Assembly (NCBI GenBank): GCA_903772945.1 | Contig: CAICTM010000181.1 | Location: 33,941 to 97,940, forward strand | Direction: 5' to 3' | Length of the DNA: 64,000 nt | Source of the DNA: Seminavis robusta | Taxonomy: Eukaryota; Bacillariophyta; Bacillariophyceae; Naviculales; Naviculaceae | In this document: positions 44,843 through 54,719 of the stretch, in pieces | Position numbering within the stretch: position 1 is the stretch's first letter | Layout of the letters: the number at the start of each line of letters is the position of its first letter | Program-made: the position numbers and the translations under genes | Notes under the pieces: model-generated | Databases searched by the model: none | Told to the model about the DNA's origin: nothing | The model's input: the letters and a program-made list of their open reading frames with translations, nothing else

Positions 44843-45253
44843 CTAAGCATCTTCCTCCGCACGCAATTTGGCATTTCCGTTTGTCACGCGGATTGAAAGC
44901 TGCTCTGCACGTGTGATGATTTCCCTTCGCTTCTTGGAGGAAACAGACTTCGAAACGGTAGCAGCATAAGTACGGTTGTGCATCATGAGCATCTCGAGTT
45001 CTCCAACATTGCTGACAACCACTGTCTTGAATCCGTTGGGGTGGACGTTGCGGGTTGTCTTGTCGGATCCGTAACCAACACTGGGCATGGGGATGGCTCC
45101 CTTGAAACGACGACGCACACGTCCATCAATACCCTTGGGCTTTCGCCATGAGGATCGGCCAATTCGCCAGAATTGATCGGACTGATGCCGAGCGAACTTC
45201 TTAGTTCGCTTCTTTACTATTGTCTTCTTCACAAGGGGGATGGGGCCGGCCAT
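44843..45253 (-). CDS. RPL32: Large-subunit ribosomal protein eL32
   Basis: 136 residues, uninterrupted in the coding part. Typical eL32 sequence: [58 protein letters not shown] and [20 protein letters not shown]. Length and motif order match the family. The basic N-terminus and conserved rRNA-contact residues indicate a functional cytosolic protein. Confidence 0.97.
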   Translation of the reverse strand: MAGPIPLVKKTIVKKRTKKFARHQSDQFWRIGRSSWRKPKGIDGRVRRRFKGAIPMPSVGYGSDKTTRNVHPNGFKTVVVSNVGELEMLMMHNRTYAATVSKSVSSKKRREIITRAEQLSIRVTNGNAKLRAEEDA

Positions 45254-46828
45254 GGTGGAAAATTTTATCCAAATAACGCTAAACAAGGCAGTGCCAAAGC
45301 GGTTGTCCTTCGTTCCAAGCAAAATCGAGGTCGGTTGTCAGCCAGGCAAAATAGTAACAGGTAATGTGAGAAGCGACGGAGTAGCTGTGCGCCTTTTTAA
45401 CTTTTTTGCATTTGGAGCCAATGAGCGTTCAAACTATCGAAGAAGGGGTGCCTGCAGTACCGATTTCTTGGTTCTTTCCGTAGTTTAGGTCGATACGAGG
45501 ATAGCTTACCGTGGTATACTTGTTTGGTCTATTTGCGCTTTTTGGCAAGCGGAAGGGCCATGCCAGTCAGTGTTGAGATGCTGCTCTCCGTACGGAATCT
45601 CATCAGGTGAGGTGTTGTTGGTTTGTCGCACTATGAATGGTATAAATACCGCTCAAAGCAATCCTTTCCCAAGGGTACACTGCGGGTTCTTCCCGAATGA
45701 GTCGAGTCTCATATGCCTAGTTGAAGCCATTTCCATCAGTTTGGAACTTAATCTATCTTTCTTCTGTAGGGGTTCCTGTCGTTGCTTGAGTGTAGGCAGT
45801 GTTGGTGCAGATCTTTCCAATGCTCCTCCCCAAATCCAAGTATCCTTTGCTTTCTGCCAGCCCGCCCACGAAGAGACAACATTTGCTAGCAATAGATCAG
45901 TCGCATGAAGAAGATACTACATGTAGCTCTACATGTACATGCACTATATGTATTATCTGCTTCATGCATCGGCCACTGTGCTAGCTAGTAGTTCTGCAGA
46001 TGGTCCTGTTTAACACGAAAGATTGGGTTAGAGAAATCCCAAAAACCTGTCGGATGGTCAAAAATTCAGACTGGTTAGTCACTTCAGACTCAGTCCACTT
46101 CCAAGCGTGAAAATCTTTTGGCGACCAGCAGATCGACCTACCAAGGCTAATCTCCTGCCCCGACAATTTAGGCCACGCTAAGGATGGGTTGCAGTCATGG
46201 TTAGTGGTGTGGAAACGGGGAGTCATGAATGCAGGTAATGAGCCGCCAACGGAATGACCCTTGAGAGGAATGGCTTTTCCCCTCCCTTCCTGCCTCCTGT
46301 AGTAGGGGTGGCCGTACAGGACTACGGGGCACGCCGTCCAAATTCTTGACTCGAGTTGCAGCAACAGCAAACAACGGCTGCGTGGTGCGTACTGGCTCTC
46401 CTTTTTTGGATTATGCCTCTTGCTGGCATCGAAAAATGGATAAGTGGCTGCAGCAGCAGGGCAATCCTAATGGCGGACATCGACATCCAAGCAACTAAAG
46501 CTACGAGTAACAAAACAAACGCTGCAGCTACACTACGAGAGGTTAAGAAAGAGTCAGATTCTGTGGCTGTATCCTTGTGTTGTCATTGTTGTTCCTAATC
46601 CTTGAGCCAGTTCCGATATTAGATAGCTTGTTGGAAGGAGGAAGAAGCGATCTTACCTCAGTGCCGACCCGCCGACCGACATTTGACGACCAACGCGTAG
46701 AGCTGCCACTGTGTTGGGACAGTGTCTATTGAATACTCGTGCTAGTTCCGCCTTGTGCCAGCAGCATTGCATCTCCATCCGTCCTTCCCACTGTTCTACA
46801 AATACATACACAATCCGATAGAGCCACA
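45254..46828. other. Intergenic region upstream of eL32
   Basis: 1575 bp between divergent genes. The part near 45254-45420 should hold the eL32 promoter and 5' leader. A 390-nt open frame on the minus strand (45981-46370) shows no family pattern and was not called. No RNA gene was recognised. Confidence 0.4.
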
Positions 46829-47503
46829 ATGGGGACGAATGAAGATATGAATGCCTGGGACATGGACGATGACTACACTGAGTTTCACGAGCTATACATC
46901 CAGAGACACGGGCTAGAATTCATGATGCCAATCCTGTTCGAAGATGGAATGGACTACATTGAATGCGAGCTGTATTATGCATCACTGACTTCCCAATCAT
47001 ACGGAGGCGCTTTCCGGAAACTCCGAAGCATGCAACCACGTCGGCCCACACTGCGGGAGCTCAAGGATGAAGCCAACGGCAACCGCCTATCTTGTCTCCG
47101 GAAGCCCACGAGAGGGGAAGGCGTCGAACACAGGTCCGGACCTCCAGTCCGTCGATGCTCCTTCAGTGGCATGCCACAGATTGAGGAGTTCCAGCCGCTC
47201 ACGCGCTCCAATTCCATGAGAAGGTTAGGAGAGGAAGAAGCACGCGTATCCTTCGAGGAGTACGTCCAGGTTGTCACCATTTACCCAGCGGAAGAATACC
47301 CTGATGACGTCCGGACCCAGATGTGGATGTCGAGAGAAGAATTATCCAAGTGTATGCGGCGGGCGATGATTGAAGACATGAAAGAACAACGCGAGAGGCA
47401 GAGAGAGGAACGCGCCAGGGAAAGGGAAGGAAGGGATCAAAACTCCAACGACGACAACCAAATAAATTCAGACGGCTCTAAACTTGTTGAAGTCTCGAGC
47501 TAA
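46829..47503 (+). CDS. Acidic/basic hypothetical protein
   Basis: 224 residues, single exon. Not recognised. It begins acidic (MGTNEDMNAWDMDDDYTEFH), has an Arg-rich middle (SMQPRRPTLRELKDEANGNR), a phosphosite-like RSNSMRRLG, then VSFEEYVQVVTIYPAEEYPD and TQMWMSREELSKCMRRAMIE, and ends in a charged helix (QRERQREERARERE). The V-x-V-x-x-I-P / W-x-x-x-E-E arrangement near 155-190 looks like a motif I associate with many stramenopile hypothetical proteins, which supports a real gene. The start was placed at 46829 because it opens the conserved acidic stretch; the frame is open to 46739 without a better ATG. Confidence 0.6.
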   Translation: MGTNEDMNAWDMDDDYTEFHELYIQRHGLEFMMPILFEDGMDYIECELYYASLTSQSYGGAFRKLRSMQPRRPTLRELKDEANGNRLSCLRKPTRGEGVEHRSGPPVRRCSFSGMPQIEEFQPLTRSNSMRRLGEEEARVSFEEYVQVVTIYPAEEYPDDVRTQMWMSREELSKCMRRAMIEDMKEQRERQREERAREREGRDQNSNDDNQINSDGSKLVEVSS

Positions 47504-47820
47504 TCAGATCTAGATTGGGCTGTCTTCCTTGTGCAGCTCCTTACTGAACTTCAAATTGAATTGAATTGAAGCAATCAATCGCAAAACTACTCTGCCAAAC
47601 CCAATCACTCTATTACAACACTACTACTACTATTATAATATTGACTGTACGAAAGAGGCGGGCCAACTCGTCGTTGCCCGATCGACTGTCTCTGTCTCAC
47701 GGCTTCACCGAAAGATAAGGTTTGGGACAAACAGTACAGTACAGTATACAAAAGCAGCTAAAACTAGCAGTCAGACACATACATCATCATCTTTCTTTCT
47801 TACGTATCCTACTTTTATTA
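47504..47820. other. Convergent intergenic region
   Basis: 317 bp between convergent stop codons, AT-rich with short simple repeats (ctactactact, acagtacagtac). No gene recognised. Confidence 0.4.
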
Positions 47821-49540
47821 TCAAGGGCGAACATTAGGACTAGCTGAAATCGCATCCAGCACCACCCGGACTTCTCCCAGCATACGTAGCACCTCCATCC
47901 TCAGCTCTTCAATGCCAGTATCATCCAATGCACTGACTCTGAGGTAGGGTGATCCGTCCATGATCTCCTCCAATTCTTCAATAGACCCCTCAACAACATC
48001 TTTGTCTGCCTTTGACACCACATCGATCCAAGGGCGACGGGGAAAGCGGGAACGAACCTAAGGAGGAAAACGGGTTTGCAACAACGAAAGAGGTCAGCTC
48101 AATTCGTCGAACAGGACGTTGGTGTTCAGTAGCCAGCCACACACTCCTCTACACACCTGTCGTCTCAGTTGCAATTGATCTGAAACGCTGGAAAACCTGT
48201 CACCAGCTTCTCCAGAAAGATCCATGACATAGATCACCGCCGTTGGCAAGTGCTGCATAGCTGCTATGGTGAGCATTTCCATCTCATTTCGATCTTCATT
48301 ATCTCGTAGCAAAAGGCCAGGAGAATCCATTACCTGGCAAAGCTGAGAAAACGCATATTTACCCATCACAACATCTTGAGAGGGGGCGCCTGGTTTCCGT
48401 CTTTCATCGGGGATGACTGCTTTGGCAATCGCATCATTGTCAGCCCAGAAAACCTCCACATGGCCCAGTGTCATCCCTCTAGTTGTGAATGGGTAGTTGT
48501 TGATCTCAGGCGTTCCCGAGGAGATTTTCCTCACTATGGATGATTTCCTGCAGGATTTTCAGAATGGATCAATCAGTTGACATGCACTGAATGAGCAGTT
48601 TTACCAGGCACGAGTAGTGCTTACCCAACATTGGGAACCCCAACCAGTACTACAGCCGGTGTGTCGAGCTGAATGGCTGGGGCACTTCTCAATGAACTTT
48701 GTAAGGCAACAATGCCCGTCACAGGTTCAGCAGCAAGTTGCTGGTACAGATCCAACAGGCACTCAGTTCCTTCTTCCATTGCTTCGTTGGCTTCACGAGC
48801 CGTTTCAGCATTCTTGGCTTTTGCCACCCAGTCCTTTCCAGCCTCCAGCAACATTTTTCTTGCCTCGTGGATCTCATTCTATTAGAAACAAAAGAGCCAA
48901 TATTTGAGAGAATCAACGCTTTAGGTATGCTATGGTTTTGAGAAGACTTTAATTTGGTTCTTACCAAAACGTCCTGTAAAGTGAGGCCATCCCGCCTTTG
49001 CCTTGCCCTCGCCGTGAGATCTGCAACGACCTTTTCGAAGGGATGGAGTCTTCTGAACTCTGAATTATACCCCTTTACAATGTCACGCAATGGGATGCAC
49101 AGTGCTTGTGTCAGTGTATTGAGAGTTTCAGTGCCATGCTTTCTTGCTCGGTTTCGAGCATTCTTCATCTCACTGCATACATGTATGCAGTATGAAGATC
49201 GTTGTTAGTTGGTATGATAACATGTCACGTATAGAAACAATGCCAAAACTCACGTATCTGCCTTCACCCTTTCAGCTTCTGTCCGTGCCTTATTCATTAG
49301 CTCTACTGGAGACTTGACCACGGGAAGACGCCTTAGGCCGCCAGTGTTTCGGAACTGCGACCGCTTTGAATCGTTCTTGTGGGAAGTTGTCGAAAACAGC
49401 GCACTCGATGGCATCAACACTGCTACCTGTCTGCTCGAGAGGATCCTAGTGGATAATGGGGTGAATCCCTTGACCAAATGAAAGGTACAGGCACATAACA
49501 TCACCATTGCCGTCGGGAGGATGTTCAAAAGATGTTTCAT
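47821..49540 (-). CDS. Plastid-targeted NOG1-like GTPase
   Basis: 458 residues, exons 49540-49254, 49172-48965, 48878-48625, 48547-48157 and 48057-47821. The N-terminus is a signal peptide (LPTAMVMLCACTFHLVKG) followed by a transit peptide starting with Phe, so plastid import is predicted. A NOG1-type helical N domain (LHPFEKVVADLTARARQRRD) precedes the GTPase: G1 VGVPNVGKSSIVRKIS, G2 NNYPFTTRGMTLGHVEVF, G3 VMDSPGLLLRDNEDRNEMEM, G4 VSKADKD and G5 VSALDD. NOG1 GTPases assist large-subunit ribosome assembly; a plastid ribosome role is inference. It is shorter than nucleolar NOG1 and lacks its C-terminal extension. The G1 loop is split by an intron after PNVG. Confidence 0.84.
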
Positions 49541-49996
49541 GGTTGGTATACAAAGCTAATTCCGAAAGTTTGCTCTTTTTTTGTGTTGGTCACAGGAGAT
49601 TGATGGTGAGAAATGGGCTGGGCCATTGACGTCATTTTTAGCAGCCTTATGGTCTTATTATGAACGACTTACACCAGCTCCAGCCTTTGCAGCCATACTA
49701 CCGCACATGAGGTACTAAATCTACTGTACTGCACTGGATTTCTGCCTAGCTAGTACCGGTACTTGGTACTAGTACCTGGTAGCTCCATTGAGCATTGCCC
49801 TGCTCGAGCAGCTGCCGTACGATGTGCCTCCGTAGTTTCGTGTTCCTGCTACTACGATGAGCTCCCGCCATTTGGGATTATCGTGGCGCTCTTGATCTCT
49901 ACCGCTAGTGTTAGTCCTTTGATCCATCCTCCTTTGACTGCTTGACCCTATTCCTTGCCACCCTCCTTCGGTTTGTCTGTTCTCTTGCTGCCCGGC
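49541..49996. other. Intergenic region upstream of the NOG1-like gene
   Basis: 456 bp with a cluster of TACCGGTAC/GGTACTAGTACC palindromes at 49753-49783. Presumed promoter of the NOG1-like gene plus 3' sequence of the putative minus-strand gene beyond. No other feature recognised. Confidence 0.4.
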
Positions 49997-50830
49997 TCAC
50001 GGCCCTCGCACGATGTCTTCCACTCGATTTTTGCCTGGAGTCCATTCCCGTCCATAGTCCACTCTAACCCGTAGTAACCTCTTTCGAGTTTCCTCAAGAA
50101 TGCCTACGGTCTCTGTTCCACTTCCGATGAATGAACTGCACCGGAAGCAGTGCGGCAGAAGCTGGATCTTGGGGTGATCTTTGTTGTGGACTTGGATCTC
50201 GGGGGAGCTTGGGTTAGACCGCGGGAATGCTTGGCCAATCTTACCCCAAGATCCGAGATCCGAGATCCAAGACCGTCGATCCATCCCAGTATGCGAGAAG
50301 CATGCGTACTCTCGTGGGGAGCTGCTTTCAGCCAGGGTACGGACGGAAGCGGCAACTGTCCCGGAAGGTTTGGTGTTGGTATGGTGCCGGTAGCCACTGA
50401 AATTGGGAGCAACTGTTTGGAAGGTTTGAAAACTGGCGCCGGTGTCCAAGCAAACGTTTTCAAATGGGACGACGATGAACTTGGATGAATCGAATCGTAG
50501 TACCATGGGACGGGAAGCAGTCGCAGCAGTGGAGCACGTTCGGAAATGACGGTTGTGTTGATACCTGATGAGACGACTCATTAGTAAGTGGCATGGCACA
50601 AGCTTTAGCTCTGGGAGTGGGACGTACCAGTTAATGGTACGGTCGGTGTCGCCAACCCAAGATGGCTGGTTGAGGTTAGCTACGATAAGTTGTTCCTTCA
50701 GTTGACGTTTGATGGAACCAACTCGCGACTGGAACTGCTGATCATAGCAAGCATAATGCCATAGTGCAAAATAGTGCGGGGGTTTCTTGGATAGCTGGGA
50801 CCTTCTGCCATGTGGTATGCTGTGATACAT
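49997..50830 (-). CDS. Possible hypothetical protein gene
   Basis: A 256-residue model from exons 50830-50628 and 50564-49997. The 63-nt intron has strong signals: donor GTACGT, a cttactaat branch-like site and acceptor CAG. It turns an uninterrupted frame into ...DTDRTINWYQHNRHFRTC.... The middle (MVLRFDSSKFIVVPFENVCL) looks protein-like, but the C-terminal part contains short repeats derived from ggatctc units and is less convincing. Not recognised; it could be a non-coding or decayed locus. Confidence 0.35.
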   Translation of the reverse strand: MYHSIPHGRRSQLSKKPPHYFALWHYACYDQQFQSRVGSIKRQLKEQLIVANLNQPSWVGDTDRTINWYVPLPELKLVPCHLLMSRLIRYQHNRHFRTCSTAATASRPMVLRFDSSKFIVVPFENVCLDTGASFQTFQTVAPNFSGYRHHTNTKPSGTVAASVRTLAESSSPREYACFSHTGMDRRSWISDLGSWGKIGQAFPRSNPSSPEIQVHNKDHPKIQLLPHCFRCSSFIGSGTETVGILEETRKRLLRVRVDYGREWTPGKNRVEDIVRGP

Positions 50831-51464
50831 GTATCTACTAGCTAGCTAGAGCTAGTGTCTCAAGGTATGCTACGGTACCGTACCGGTTAACAATGCCAAC
50901 AATGCTACCATAGCATTGACAGGCGACACAAAAAGAAAGTTTGACAGCTGGTGGGAAAGGATATCGGGCTTGAAGGCTGGCACTGGGGACTCGAAACGTC
51001 CTGAAGCTCGAACCCTACAATCTTAGACTTCAATAGTTGCAGTTATGACGTCATTTTCTTTAATTAAAAATAGAAAGTGCGTACGTAGAAACACCTTCTA
51101 TCAAAGGCAGCTGTGTTCGGCAGATGGAAAGCAGATGGTCTTTTGAAATGGTGATTGAGCAGATGCTTTTCTACTGCCTCTTCTATAGTACTTTTTTGGT
51201 CAACCGTACAAAACACTACCAAGCTTGTCCTTGTCAGAGTCCCTCTCGTTTGCTGTCTCTCCTTCTATGGTGCTACAGAGATGTGTCACCATTCGAAGCG
51301 AAGTGATATCATACTTTCCAAAACACCTCTTGCTTAGCAAATTCCCACAAAGACAGAGCAAGATAAAGCCAAGAGAGATTGCCAAACCGCAGCAGAAGGA
51401 TCCGCATCGAATCGAGTCAGAGTCCATACCGGTAAAGTCGTACCTTTACTAATTGATGCTAACC
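50831..51464. other. Intergenic region upstream of the bZIP-PAS gene
   Basis: 634 bp with CTAGCTAGCTAG near 50837 and overlapping ACCGTACCGGT near 50872. Presumed promoter and 5' leader of the bZIP-PAS gene. Nothing else recognised. Confidence 0.4.
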
Positions 51465-54443
51465 ATGGCAGGGCGTGAGGGTGAGCAGAATCGTGACAAC
51501 ACCAATGCAAATGCGAGCGCCGCTGCGATGGAGGCGATCAATAATGCAGCACGTGCGTATGCTGCCCTGGCACCCCCTCCACAAGCTGCAACAGCTCCAC
51601 CTGGACCCTTCCCTTCAGTGGGTGGTGTAGATGCTTCATCTTTCTTTCTGAACCCAGCTGCCGCGGTTGCAGTCGTCGCAGCGGCTGCCGCCAAACATTT
51701 AGCTCAAGGACAGATACCCGTCCAGGCTCCCACAGGTAATGCGGCTCCTGCCCTGGTGGCAGCTTTGGGACCTCCACCACACAGCGTAGGTGTGAATACA
51801 GCCCATCGACACACCCACGCCCAGGCAACCAGTAACCCATCAACGGCAGCAGCAGCCGCTATGGCGGCCACTCTGCTACCCCCTGGTGCTCAAGCCATGA
51901 ATCCCCTATCTGCTTTCCTACAGAGCGTTGGTCAGCAAGTGAATCATGCACAAGCCCATCACCATTTAGCAGCAGCTGTGGCAAATCCATCCCCACCACC
52001 ACCTGCAGCTTCCTATTCACCAACCCCACCACCATCCTTTCCACAACAAAGGGCTGCAACTGAGACGGCTACACCAGCGACAGTGACGAATGCATCTGGC
52101 CATCCGAATGCGTTCTCGGCAGTCGCTCAGGTGGCAGCAGCTCATGCTGCTACTTCCGTTTCCTCCAACGTGAATCCTGTTCCCAACAGTGCTCTTCTCC
52201 CTAACATTCAGAATTGGTCCCTTGAACAGCTTGGTAAGTGCAGTGGTTGATCCAAGGAAACGAAATGTCGTAAACTGTGATCTCACTCACTATTCTATGT
52301 CTGTTAGAAAACCACGTGAATCTTCTTAGGCAGATGCAGCAGCCGGTTCCACAATCAGTTGCTTTGCTGTTGGCTGATGCAAGGCGCAAGGAGGAGAAGA
52401 AAACAGCCAAGCGTGTTGCCAATCGGAAGTCGGCATGCACGTCACGCGCTCGCAAGAAGGCATTGGTGGAAGAAATGACAAGGACGAATGCTCGCCTAAG
52501 AAGACAGGCATTGATCCTGTCGCTCCTGCCTGATCTTGTCATTGTTATTTCACAAGAGGGTGAGATAACCTTCTGCAGCGCACAAGTGGAAAGAGTCTTG
52601 CGACACCAGATTGATGATCTTATTGGGGCTGACATTAGAGATGTCCTGATACCCGCCTCGAGGGCGGCACTTGGGAAGCTGGTCACTGAACTCACCAATC
52701 CCGGTAAGCCGAATGGCTCATCAAACAATGAAGCAAGGCGGAATCGAAGGGGCGCTGCCAGGAATGAAGACCAACAAGGGACAAGTAGGAATAAGGCGCG
52801 CAGAGATGAAGAGAATGGGAACGTGTCAGGAGCATCGTCAGGGTCCGGGGGAGGCTCTTCAGGCGCCGCCGCCGTTGTGTCGGATCAATCGTTCCCTTTG
52901 TCTGTTGTTAAGGTTGACAGCAAACAGGAGCCCCCGTCAGACGAAAATGAAAATTCTGATACCTCAGGTGTGGGGGTGAAACGACGTGTGGCGTCGTCTC
53001 TGTCCAATAGTACTACTGCAAGATCGCCGTCGGCGTCTCTTGCTGCTCATAGTGGCAGTGGATCAGAAGATGGTGCCAGAACAAACCCGGCAGCTGCACA
53101 AAAGGAGCTGGGGTCAAAAAAGGAAAGCAGCGACGACTCGAGCTCGGGTTCGACCGAAACCAAGACTGTCAGGAAGGCAAATGAGAACTTGGAGCGCAAC
53201 GTTCGATGGCACAACAAGAAGCTTCAGAGCATGTCAAAGTCAGCCAAGAGCAAAGCGGGTCACAAGGATGATGTCCTTGGCGATTCGGTCACTCCTAACA
53301 ACGCGCTGGCTAGACTGAGCTCCTTGCAACACCACCCAATGGCAGGAAAGCCACGAAAGAAGAGAAAACAATATGACGATGGCATTGGAGAGGATCGGTC
53401 CTCTTCCGACGACTCGCTTCTCGCTGGAATCGAAGAGAAGAAGAAGAACGTGAGCAACAATGAAAACGCCTCGGACGATTCGGGCTATCGAGAGTCAAAC
53501 GATTCACGCGAAGAAACTTCGTCTTCAGCAAGTGAATCCTCAAATTCGAATGGTATGTATAACAAGTGCGAATGTTCAAGTCAAGTTATTTGCCAGCAGT
53601 ACACTTCGATCGCCGTCTTGCTAACAGTTGTGCCGCATATTCACCACCTGACCAGGACGAAACAAGCCATTGGCGCCGACTTGTAACGTATGCTTGATAA
53701 GAGATGATTTGACGTCGTTATGGTGTGAAGTGACGTCGTCGATCAGAACTAGGACCGTCGAGGACGACACCCCGACGACAGAGGTTGATGCAAGTAATGA
53801 CTCAAAGAATGACAAAGGCAATTCCGTAAAGGCACCGGAGGGCACAAAGTCGTCGAAGACAACCAGTGCCGATGCTATCCCTGAGGATGCACCTGCACCG
53901 GTTGAAGAGAAGGCCCCTGAAACCGTGGAGCTTTTGCTCTGTTTGAGGCCAATACGAGACGGCGGAAAGGTTGATGAGTAAGTGTTTTCGTTATTTCGGA
54001 GAGCGATTTGCACTGGATGTCGACGTCAATACTTGCTAACACTGCTAGACGCGATTGCATTCACTTTGGAATCTTTCTCCATTGGCAGCTCCCTACGGTT
54101 CATTCCTCAAAAGAAGATGAGAGCAACGGACTCGGGTGCTTCGAGTCCAATGCCACTTTTCGGCGACCCCAGCACATCCGTTGCGGTTGGCGTCGCCGAG
54201 AGAGCTGTTTCGTCTACTAGCAATGGCGATCTATCGTCCGAGCCAGTCAGCGAAGTCTCTACCGGTGAAAACGGAAAGAGCGCTCAGCGAAAAAGACAAG
54301 GTCCTGGCGAGAATGAAGCAGGAACAACTGAGCAGCAAGGAAACAGAGCAAAGCGTCCGAGAGTGAAGGATGGACCTCCCTCTTCCAGCGAGACGGAAAA
54401 GAGTGTTGTGGAATCATTGATGCTGATGTCCCACAACCGATAG
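51465..54443 (+). CDS. bZIP-PAS transcription factor
   Basis: 896 residues, exons 51465-52233, 52308-53552, 53656-53977 and 54089-54443. An Ala/Pro-rich N-terminus (about 250 residues) precedes a bZIP: basic region KTAKRVANRKSACTSRARKK (N-x7-R spacing) and a short leucine-zipper-like helix, directly followed by a PAS domain, ILSLLPDLVIVISQEGEITF then VLRHQIDDLIGADIRDVLIP. The flavin-binding cysteine motif of LOV domains is absent, so this is bZIP-PAS rather than an aureochrome. A long Ser/Asp/Glu-rich region follows, then a conserved segment PLAPTCNVCLIRDDLTSLWC continuing EVTSSIRTR, LLCLRPIRDGGKV and SLRFIPQKKM, which I recall from related diatom proteins and used to choose the last two introns. 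It is presumably nuclear; the stimulus sensed is unknown. An upstream in-frame ATG at 51456 is possible. Confidence 0.88.
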
Positions 54444-54586
54444 ACGCGTGATACATCATTCCATATACCTTTGCTATGTCGCTGAAAGGGATCTGTAATA
54501 GATAGAAATCCATAGTAGGAAGTACATGTTTGCGTAAGGCGTGACTGGTTAGGCTAGCTAAAGTCATTTCGGCACGGGTATTTGTA

Positions 54587-54611
54587 CAGGATTAAAGTGG
54601 GTTCTGGACAA
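54587..54611. repeat. Left terminal inverted repeat of the 3.1-kb transposon
   Basis: Begins CAGGATTAAAGTGGGTT and ends TGGACAA. It pairs with 57675-57699 with one mismatch (C versus T at position 18). Confidence 0.88.
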
Positions 54612-54719
54612 GACAGTGCTTTATCGAGTGTATTTTGACTTTTTTTGGTGGGCAATTTTGGATATCGAAAAAGACGTCATTACTGAATCTCGCTATTAAT
54701 GCTGTTACCATGCAACTCG

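Noticed and set aside
45981-46370. Minus-strand ORF of 129 residues
   Set aside because: No motif, no splice signals and odd composition; treated as chance in a long intergenic region.
51450-51850. Antisense ORFs under the Ala/Pro-rich start of the bZIP-PAS gene
   Set aside because: Low-complexity GC-rich coding DNA commonly leaves open antisense frames; the sense strand has the intact gene.
53690-53745. Two TGACGTCG motifs that at first seemed to lie in an intron of the bZIP gene (self-binding sites)
   Set aside because: The alternative splice (exon from 53656) makes this stretch coding (LTSLWCEVTSSIRTR), which fits the family. The motifs are therefore codons.
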